The translations under genes and the position numbers were made by a program. This document shows, one piece after another, positions 55,901-64,000 of a DNA stretch of 64,000 nt. Location: contig JAGKQI010000022.1 in the NCBI GenBank assembly GCA_018806915.1, positions 186,001-250,000 on the forward strand, given 5' to 3'. The number at the start of each line of letters is the position of its first letter. Position 1 is the first letter of the stretch. This stretch comes from Phytophthora colocasiae. Its lineage: Eukaryota > Oomycota > Peronosporomycetes > Peronosporales > Peronosporaceae. The notes beneath the pieces are model-generated. The model worked only from the letters and a program-made list of their open reading frames with translations. It made no database searches and had not been told where the DNA came from.

Positions 55901-58900
55901 TCCCGACACTGCCCGCTGCCATCGGCACATTCCAGTACCCCGAGGCAATATCCATTGTAGAGAAGAGCTTAGCATTTCCTAGTACGTCCAGGATGTCGTC
56001 GATGAGTGGCATCGGATAACAGTCCTTCACAGTCACTGCATTGAGTCGACGGTAGTCGATACAGAAGCGGATACCTCCGTCGGGTTTGCGTATCATCAGT
56101 ACAGGACTAGCCCAAGGACTACTCGAGGGTCGAATGAGTCCTAAGTCCAGGTACTGCTGCACTTCGGCCTCCATTACATCACCTTCAGCTTTGGAGACGC
56201 GATAGGGTCGCTGTTTGATAGGGGGGTGGTCACCAGTGTCTATCTCGAACTCGAGCAAGTGAGTTCGACCGGGTTTCATGGAGGTCTCGACAAACAAGTC
56301 TCGGAAGGACCCAAGTGTCTGCCTGAACAGCCTCTTCTGTTCCTCACTCAGCTTCGAATCGGTGAAGTCAACTGCAAACTCCTCAGTTAGCTCCTTTTCG
56401 AGGTTCGGCATGGAGTGGTGAGGCGAGTCGGTAGTAGCGCCGGCAGCACTCACTACAGAGTGCACCCAGTCTTCCTCAGTAGTTTTCCGGGACTCGACAG
56501 GCCTCGAATCTCTGTTCGACAGCGGAGTCACCGGAGACTCGAACTCGAAAGCCGACTCCGGCACTACCGTGGCGGCAGCAACCAGAGTACCTTTCTTGAT
56601 GATCAGTTCCTCGGTAGAAGCATTGCAGACTTCAACCAATAACTTCCCTTGGTTCACAGTACAGAGCGTACGGGCAACTCGCACGGTCCCGTCCAATCCG
56701 GGGACTCCTTCAACCAACACAGTTTGTCCATCGCTCGCTTGGCCACGGACTTCCGACACTACTAGAGCTTGACCACCAGGGCAGATGCGAACAGTCGAAC
56801 TCACTCGGGCAGAGTGTACTTCTTCGACTCTCGGAGTACCCAGTGAGAACACTTCGCCCGTGTCCTTCAGAGTCACTGAGTTAGTATCCAAGTCGACAAC
56901 AGCTCGTAACTGTCGAAGTGAGTCGGTTCCAAGTATCACATCCACATGCATGTGGTCGACAACCACAAAAGGTCGAACAATCTCCAACGACCCAAGTCTG
57001 AGAGGGAGGTCGGCAACACCTCGTATCTTAAGTTGGTGACCCGACACTCCGTTCAAATTCCCATAGTACGGTCGCAGAGAGTCACTGCCTCGTCCTATCC
57101 GTCGAAGTACTTTACGGTCGATCAAGCTCACAACGGCACCAGAGTCGATGAGCATGTCCACAGGGACACAGTCGACATATCCTGGAGAAGTAGCTTCCAC
57201 CCCACCTACTGAGCCAATCACCCGCTTGCCTTCGGACACTATACCAGCGACTTCACTTTCTTCGAACACATCCCGTTCGACTAGTCCAGCCTTTCGAGAG
57301 TCACGGTTTTCTCCCTCAGTAGAGACTCGCACAGGATCAGACACTACGTACGCGTACTCATACACGCTGTTCGAGTCTTCACGCGAACACCGAGTCCCCA
57401 GTTCTTCGATCTTCTGACCAGTCAAGGAGGAGTAGTCGAAGCGCACTTGCTTCGGGCTCCGCGTTTTTCGCGACGGGAGAGCTGCCTTTAGGCAGTCACT
57501 ACACCGGTCTTCTCGCTCTTTTAACTTAGCTCGGATGAGTGGACCTTCACTCAAGTACTTCTCCATTATCACACTCACGATGCGTTTCATCACGGAGCTA
57601 CTCATCGCTCGATAGAACTGCGCTACTTTCGCCAGAGCTCGTTCCTCAAGATCATTATCTCCCCAATCGACTTCCGGGAGAACTAAGTCACTCAGGAGCG
57701 GCGACCCACAGTCGACACACACGGGGTTAACCTTTTCTTCCTCCTTGACTAAGTAGTACACCATTCTTCGGACTAGAGCATTCCATTTAGGATCCAGGCG
57801 TTTTCTTCGTCGGGAGGACACAGTCACTGCATTGACCGCACTACAGGGGTTTTCAGACAAGTCGATAGCCACATTTGCGATCACAGTCTCCTCGACACTG
57901 GAGTCGGTGGGCGCGTCGTCACTTACTTCTGCTTGGTTGTAGTCCGAAGTAACTCTGGTCTCCCCACCTCCCACATCTCGTCCGTCCGAATCAGCGACTC
58001 CTCATGGTCGTGGAAGTAGTCGTTTTCCTCCGACTTCCTCAAGTCGCTAAAGTCGCGGTTAGCTCGCTTAGCCGCATTAGTAGCCGCCAGCGTCTTTCGA
58101 TACCAGTCAGTCCAGTATTCGGGTGTAGCTAGCACTCCAGGTGACGACTCCCTTGTCCGGCTTATGGCTTCTTCAGGGATCCCTAATACGGTGCTTAAGT
58201 CGGTTAGAGTCATCTTCTGCGACTGAGACGCATTCCTTTCCACCCTCCTCTTGAGTTCTACTTCGTCCAACGGAAAGAGTCGCTCCTCGAGCTCTTTATC
58301 GTATTCTTCTTTTTCTTCTAGCACTCCCTTGTTTACCCCTTCGGTTAGTTCGTCCAGTTCTCGTTCGGAAAACACTCCGGTAGGTTCGGCAGTCGCCTCC
58401 GCTGCGTTACTCCTAGCGTTCGCCTCACTCCCACCCCCTCGCATCGGTGGCAGACGGCTCGCTCACGGTTTCACTCAGCTCAACTACACTTTGAGCCTCC
58501 CGAGTCACATTCGCAGCCTCGACCTCAGTCTGCGTGACTTCTTCTTCAGTTGGGTCCGTCACCTGTTCACCAGTAGTTAGTCCCGGAGCGACTTCGGAAG
58601 TGTTCGCCTCACCCCCACCATCAGCATCGGTGGTAGACGGCACACTTGCAGTCTCGTTCGCTACTTTGCCGGTCTTGTCAGCAATTATTCCTGGAGTACC
58701 TTCACTAGCATAGGCCTCGTTATTTCGCAGTTGGCAATCAGTCTCCACACTCACCTCGTCAAGTAGCCCTTCACGGTTCTCCGCAGGTTCATCTCTATTC
58801 ACGCTCGTATCGGGGTCGAAAATGCTCTCATCGAACTCAGGACAGTCACTTTCACTTTCATCATCACCTTCGGGCTGCGACTCAGTGACTCCCAAGTCAC

Positions 58901-59228
58901 CGAGGGAAGTAGTTTCTTCTTTCACACTTGTTCCACTAGTCACCCACTCGCAGTGGACAACTCCACTCTTTGCGCGGGGCGCTGTCCAGTAGTTTACCGG
59001 GTTCGACTTCACCCGAACCTCATCTTCATACTCTCCGGCATGAGGGTCCTTCAGTGAGTCCCCGACGTATGCCGTAGTCAGACAACTCGCTTCAACATCC
59101 TCACTCTCAATTTTATCAGTCTCAATCATGTTCACTCCATTTTCAGTCGTTGTTCTCTTTACTGTCTCAGTTGAACTCACTCCATTTCCATAACGAGTAG
59201 TAGTGGACTTGGAAGTGACTCCACTCAA
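52973..59228 (-). CDS. pol: Pol polyprotein of the Gypsy element (PR-RT-RH-IN-chromo)
   Basis: This frame overlaps the gag end in a different phase. Order: acidic/Thr-rich leader 59228-57960; retropepsin with VDMLIDSGAVVSLID (about 57150); RT with RKPDGGIRFCIDYRRLNAVT and VYLDDCVVFSDD (about 55760); RNase H starting FKLYVDSSKLAVGACLM and continuing FDLFTDHKALLWVF; integrase with an HHCC zinc region (CHSDVFAAHVG, CTVCGSGKG), VVDAVGPL, SDQGSNF and LVERFNGTL (D-D-E); GPY/F region (FSWHGPYRIVG); a divergent chromodomain-like end (ILARRKKAGELQYLVL, TSWLPATSL). Frame changes near 58436, 57960, 55185 and 54595, mostly in G/C runs, so the copy may be intact in reality. Confidence 0.9.
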
Positions 59229-59285
59229 GTCACTTAGCTGGCAGGAGGAAGGAGTGACTTCACCCTTCCCTTCCTCCAGCCCCCT

Positions 59286-61860
59286 TCAGTGTTGACCCGA
59301 GCCAGAAGCCGCCCCAGCCTTCTGGACTAGCTGGTTCAGCGCCTCCCTCGACGGGAAGTTGGCCACCACGTGGTCCGCACCTCCGCACAGGAAGCAGGCC
59401 CGAGGGCCTCGACTGGTTTGGTAGTTAGAGCGAGAGTTGGAGCTCGTGTTCGGCGACTGTTGTTGCTGCTGGCGCTGGCCCGTTGACTGCTGTTGACGTT
59501 GGTACCCCCGAGGTAACTCGCACTCGACGTAGACGTGACCAGTTCCTTGGCAGTTCGAGCAAGTCGAGTTGTTCCGTCGGCAGTTAATTCGGCTACACCC
59601 CAACGTGTGGCACCTTCCACACACGGTGAGTCCTTCCTGAGTGTATAAGTCAGGTCCCTGTCAAACACCTCGAGTCGGAGTCACCGGTAGGGAAGTAGTT
59701 GGCTGGATCGCATACACTCCTTGACTAGTAGCAGGCATCGTTTGGTACTGAATAGCAGCCGCAGTAGTTCCTCCTTGGTTAGTTGCCGGAGCGGCAGCCT
59801 GCACTTGCTGTTGCGCTAAGAGACTCTGAGTCTGTTGCATCACAGCCAGCATTTGCTTCATCAAGTCATCATTCGCCGTTGACTTAGGAGGCTCGTCCTC
59901 GAAGTCAGCGTCGTCTTCCACTGGTAGGTGCTGGTTCTTGTACAGGAGCACTGCTACGGCTTGAGGTATTGAGTTTACCAAAGAAGTGTCTAGTGTGTTC
60001 CGCCACTGCTTGTTACGGAGTCCTGACAGGAAATACTGGTATCTCATTTCGGGGTCGAAGTACTGAGCGGCGTCACAGAGGCTTGAAATCAAGTCGCCCC
60101 ACACTTCGGCCGACATACCTCTGGACCGTTTAGTCACCTTCAGTCGCTCAATCATCTGCAGAGGAGTCTGGCACACGAACTGGTTGTGGAAGCGAGTCCT
60201 CAGAGTGTTGAAGTCGTTAATCTGGGAGTAAGTCCACCATTCTTCACCAGTTTTGCCCTTAAGACACTCCCTGAAGGCACTCAACCGTAAGGAGTCGTCA
60301 AGTCCTTCAGTAGCTCTCTCGAACGCACTCCAGAAGGATCGAGCTTTGTCGGCCGAGGCACCATCAGAGTAAAATGGTTGAATCATCCGGACCGCATTCT
60401 TGATGTTGGACGGCATACCCAGTGGAGGCCGAGTCACTTGGTTCGCAGACTGTTGGTAGTTCGGAGTGTACTGACCGAGAAGTTGACCGGGAACTGGAGT
60501 GTATAGTTGACTACTCCTGCCCGTAGCGAGGTGTCCAGCAGTCACCATATTCGGAGCAGTCACCGGAGGAGGTAGACTAGTCACAGGAGCCGAATTCCCA
60601 AGTGGTTGCTGTTGGCCCCAGTACGCACCCTGCCCAGTAGTCGCTTGTTGGTGACTAGTAGTGGCAGGAGTCGTCATCGCCGGTACCGAAGTCAACGGCG
60701 GAGCCACACTCATAGGAGTCATAAGTGCGCCGCCAGGGGGTACTTGAGTCGCAGGGGCATGAGTCACTTGAGGCGGAGCGGAGGCAGCTGCATAAGAGAT
60801 AGGAGCTGGAGTGCCGTAGGAGAACCCGGCCGCTGCCGACCATCCGACTGGCTGAATAAACGGATTGTTCAGTCCGGTGCTCGGGTTACCAGGGGTCGCG
60901 CCAAGAGTCACATTCTGGTAACTCGGGATCGCCGAGCGAGTAGACTGAGGTATACTAGTAGCAGGAGTCATCACAGGAGCAGTAGGGGGTTGTCCTGGGA
61001 GTTGACTACTCCATCCAGTCGGATTGGTTCCCGTAGAACTGGTAGCTGCATTCACGCCAGTCACAGCACTAGGAGCGTAACCAGGTTGAGTCATCAGTTG
61101 GGGTGGGTACAAGTAGTGTTTGGTGGCATCGACTACTCCCATAGTCGCTACTTCCGACTGAGCTGCGGATGGAGTAGGGGGGATTAGAACACCAGAAGTC
61201 ATCGACTTCGTAGCAGACTGACTAGTCATGGAAGTCGACGTTTGGAATTGAGCCTCACTCTGGGGCACTGAAGTCGTTGCCGCGAGTCCAGTACTAGGAG
61301 TCACTCCAAGTAAGGTAAATCCGCCGTGAGTAGTTACGGGGCTAGCAAGTGGTCTAGCCTCTCCCCTCCTGGGTTCTGAAAGACTTCGAGTCAGCCGGGG
61401 TCTAGCAGGAGGAGGTTGTTGCGCCGGGCGAGTAGAACCAAGGGCAGCCCTCCGCACCATGGCCTGGACCGAGGACAGTCCCCCCGGAGCGGTTAAACTC
61501 GGCCTCCCCGGGTGCGTAGTAGCAGGAGGTCCTCCGAGCCCGAACCACGAAGTTGCAGGTTGGCTGTCACTGCCACCCGGACTCGCGGGAGTCGCCGTAG
61601 GAGGGCGACTTGCTCCTCCCCTGAACCAAGAAGTAGCCGAAGGGCCCGCGCCACCATTTTCACTCGAGGTGGTGCTCCTGTCGTCGTCTCCGACACCAGG
61701 TCCGAACGACGACATCTCGATTTCGGGTTCTAGCTCGTCTTGTTCTCTCTCTTCTTGTGCAGCCTTGAGTTCTGGTAGTTGTCGCACTCCCGCCCAGACA
61801 AACCACTCAGTTAACCAACTGACAACTAGCTGGTAAGTCAGAAGTACTTCGCTTCTTAGC
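59286..61860 (-). CDS. gag: Gag polyprotein of the Gypsy element, with internal TGA
   Basis: The frame is open upstream of 61787; the first good ATG is at 61715 (MSSFGPGVGDDD). A long Pro/Thr/Ser N-terminus is followed by the retrotransposon gag domain (RSFWSAFERATEGLDDSLRL, KGKTGEEWWTYSQI, about 60080-60330), a Gln-rich part, and then, in the same frame after a TGA at about 59661-59663, zinc knuckles: CSNCQGTGHVYVEC and CFLCGGADHVV, plus a preceding CGRCHTLGC. The TGA could be a CGA-to-TGA mutation or a read-through site. Stop at 59286. Confidence 0.85.
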
Positions 61861-62124
61861 CAAGGTGTTCACTCGAAGTTCACTTCCGAAGGACTTCACC
61901 GACTTGATTTGCGTCTCCGGAACGGGTCGGATCCCGTCCTTTAGCGAAGTAGTAGGACACCTCCCTAGTTGACCCCTGTCGAACTAGCAGTGTAGAGACT
62001 CTTCACACTTAAGTGAGCGAGAGCAGTTCTCTCTCCGGTAGCAGATCTTGTAGGTGTAGTCTTCTTTTAGTGCTCACTCCGAGGACCCTTCTCCAGCAGG
62101 CAAGTACCCTGCTTCTCCACCACT

Positions 62125-62553
62125 TGTCGCGACCTGATAAGGATCGGGTACTAGCGGGCTGTTATGTGAGTGCAGGTCCGGGCAGGGAGGCAGAAGACTT
62201 AACTGAAACAAATGTAAGTGTCTTGTTGTTGTTCTTCTTCTTAGCAGGTAAAATCACGACTGACTAGTTATGCCGGGAACTCACTGCTCCAATGCACACT
62301 TGTAAGGGTGACTCCCCGTCGAAACACTAGAGCGGGAGTCCTTGAGAGTGTCCTCCCTCCGCACGACACTCGCGGGAGGATGTAGATAGACGGCACAGAC
62401 GGTAGTAAACGGGGACGTACCCCGGAGTGGACCTCGGACGGAACACTACGCCAAGTGGTCACAACACGACGAGTGTGACGAATGACAAGGCCCCGAGGCA
62501 TGGGGCACAGCCGTACACGCAGGTTCGAACGTCATATTCCCGGGCACGGGACA
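62125..62553 (-). repeat. 5' LTR of the Gypsy element (right copy)
   Basis: 429 bp, TG to CA. Directly downstream on the element's strand, AAGTGGTGGAGAAGCAGGG is the place for a primer-binding site; TGGTGGAGAAG begins with the expected TGG, but I cannot assign the tRNA. Confidence 0.95.
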
Positions 62554-63149
62554 CCTCGTTCGTGGCGCACCAAACACGGTGAACTGCGAACTCCCAGCGA
62601 TCGGCGTATTGCTGCGATATCTTTTGATGTGTCCTCCAAAGACAAGAGCCGGGCCATGGCGACTGACGCGTTTCTGGAGCAGACTGGGGTAGGGTCCATC
62701 AGCGACGCCGTATGTCTCGCAGCAAGCCTGACCCGGACCGGGTCAGTGACCGGCCCGCACGCGCCTCAACTCAACTCACTTTTCGATTTGGAGCGCTGTT
62801 CGCCCCAATATGATGAACCAGACGCGCTTTCAAGACCCGCAGCAGGACCGGCCACGAGCATGCGTGCGCTGCGTGCGTTGCTGCGTGCGCTGGCTTTCGC
62901 AATGGTATGCGACATGGAGAATTAGGAGAACTGTTCTCGGGTGTTCATCTGCCTAGTGCGACCGCTTCCGCGTTACTGCTACCGATTCTGTGTTAGCGAG
63001 ACCGACTGCGCAGCTAGACCCACCGATTTGTACCCACTACACAGACATGTTTTATACCATATCACAACCGGTTTGCCTGTTTTATACCATTTCACAAGCC
63101 TTTTTACATTCAAAAGAAAACGTGAGACTTTGCCATCGAGATCACCAAG
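62554..63149. other. Right flank of the Gypsy insertion and upstream region of the edge gene
   Basis: A frame 62554-62925 contains SSKDKSRAMATDAFLEQTG but no recognisable family. At 63048-63067 and 63078-63097 near-identical 20-bp repeats (TGTTTTATACCATATCACAA and TGTTTTATACCATTTCACAA, period 30) lie 50-100 bp before the start of the edge gene and may be promoter elements. Confidence 0.45.
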
Positions 63150-64000
63150 ATGGACCACACCATGCTCTTGCTCAACATGCTTAACGAGCTCGACAGAGAA
63201 GAGCTGGAGGGCGACGTCTTCGTTAGACGGCCTCAAATCCGTCTACGGGACAATGGCGATCACGCGGCCGAGTTTTCTCGCCATCACGTCCTCTACCTCC
63301 TCCGCCTAGCTCCACTGACTAGGCGAAACGACGATAATGAACTCGTTTGGACTGATACTGCTAATTTTTTTCCTTTGTTACGAAGTGAAACTATCGGTAA
63401 CTATGAAAACCAGTACGCAGCCAAGTTTGGGCTGACTACCCGTCGGTGCGTGGAGAGGCTTAGAGAAATAGTCAACTCGTATCTTCCTGGCATCCGTTTT
63501 CCAGAAGCGGGATTGGACCCCGTTTACGCGCTGGCAATCGACGGCCTTCCTCCAGATGGAGATCTCTTGTTCCAGCTGGAGCACGGGCTGCGTAACCAGC
63601 TAAACCGAGACAGGCTCCGCATCCAGCAACACGCTACAGGGAGGCGAGGACCACGACAAACAACAGCTATGGCAGAAACTTGGGAGTTTATTAGGACCGA
63701 CTTCCAGTGCGACCTACCATTCCGTTGTTTCGACTCGCTTGTCAGAAGACTAAACCAAGCGCGTGTTCGGACAAGGGAACTACTTCGAGTTGCCGACGAA
63801 GAACGGGCACGGCTAATTGCGGTTGAGATCGACAGGATTGTTCGCGCATACAACGATAATGAAGAAGAAACATACGAGCAAATGCGCACAAGAGTGATGG
63901 TGCTGACGCAGAATTGGCCACCAGTCATGGTGACCAGCATTCATTACCCAGAACTGGAGCGAGCTGCAGCAGCAGCAGAAGAGAACGCTGCAGCAGCAGC
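63150..64000 (+). CDS. Unrecognised protein, cut by the window edge
   Basis: An open frame from ATG 63150 (MDHTMLLLNMLNELDREELE) with no stop to the right edge, at least 283 codons. Helical and charged: YAAKFGLTTRRCVERLREIV, FPEAGLDPVYALAIDGLPPD, RRLNQARVRTRELLRVADEE. It ends in alanine-coding GCAGCAGCA repeats (63963-64000) that continue beyond the window. The length and codon-by-codon continuity argue for a real gene or a transposon ORF. No domain recognised. Confidence 0.65.
   Translation, partial: MDHTMLLLNMLNELDREELEGDVFVRRPQIRLRDNGDHAAEFSRHHVLYLLRLAPLTRRNDDNELVWTDTANFFPLLRSETIGNYENQYAAKFGLTTRRCVERLREIVNSYLPGIRFPEAGLDPVYALAIDGLPPDGDLLFQLEHGLRNQLNRDRLRIQQHATGRRGPRQTTAMAETWEFIRTDFQCDLPFRCFDSLVRRLNQARVRTRELLRVADEERARLIAVEIDRIVRAYNDNEEETYEQMRTRVMVLTQNWPPVMVTSIHYPELERAAAAAEENAAAA

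Larger units (their letters stand above)
48840..62553 (-). mobile_element. Complete 13.7-kb Ty3/Gypsy LTR retrotransposon
   Basis: Two 429-bp LTRs (48840-49268 and 62125-62553), ends TG...CA with TGTC/GACA inverted tips, and a 4-bp target duplication CCTC at 48836-48839 and 62554-62557. Gag and pol read on the minus strand, so the right LTR is the 5' LTR. Order from the 5' end: gag, acidic linker and protease, RT, RNase H, integrase with chromodomain-like end, then an opposite-strand coding region and a membrane ORF. Domain order RT-RH-IN places it in Ty3/Gypsy. LTR divergence is 5 substitutions, so insertion is fairly recent. Confidence 0.95.

Noticed and set aside
60606..61187. Plus-strand frame of 193 codons inside gag
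   Set aside because: Arg/Ser-rich shadow of the Pro/Thr-rich gag N-terminus.
63378..63940. Minus-strand frames at the right edge
   Set aside because: They are antisense to the continuous plus-strand frame 63150-64000, which is longer and more protein-like.

Overview
The window looks like nuclear DNA of an oomycete, most probably Phytophthora or a close relative. The evidence is short GT-AG introns (about 50-90 bp), compact divergent and convergent genes, SWEET sugar transporters, a zinc-cluster protein of the kind annotated 'WRKY19-like' in oomycetes, and MULE, Ty3/Gypsy, pogo-like and DIRS-like mobile elements. No sequence search was possible, so the taxon is an inference.

Layout. 1-5.2 kb: a probable LTR remnant, then a minus-strand MULE/SWIM transposase-type gene with repeat-filled introns. 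5.56-20.5 kb: a nested tandem array. A unit of about 6.22 kb (unknown 3' gene end, last ~660 bp of an acetyl-CoA synthetase gene, 1.3 copies of a retroelement) occurs twice and then runs into a third copy where the synthetase gene is full length. 20.5-34.2 kb: single-copy genes: a SWEET transporter with an inverted SWEET relic and a 98-residue internally deleted SWEET nearby, a GPR107/108-like seven-TM protein, a CHIP-type TPR/U-box E3 ligase, a zinc-cluster transcription-factor-like gene enclosed by 0.5-kb inverted repeats, and condensin subunit CAP-G. 34.3-46.1 kb: a PX-RCC1-TBC protein, a PDZ-type protein, a CFAP97-like protein and a PH-VPS9 protein. Together these suggest endomembrane Rab traffic (TBC GAP, VPS9 GEF) beside chromosome and cilium genes, though only proximity links them. 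46.6-47.3 kb: a 654-bp pogo-like element with perfect TIRs. 48.84-62.55 kb: a complete 13.7-kb Ty3/Gypsy element. 63.15 kb to the edge: an open frame that runs off the window.

The most unusual object is the 13.7-kb Gypsy element. It has two identical-length 429-bp LTRs and a 4-bp target duplication. Besides gag and pol it carries a hydrophobic multi-segment ORF in the position of env and, between pol and that ORF, a coding region of about 550 codons on the opposite strand.

A caution applies throughout. Many good genes are broken by single-base indels, mostly in runs of 3-5 identical bases, including conserved single-copy genes. This looks like uncorrected long-read consensus error at least as much as real decay, so 'pseudogene' calls here are provisional.
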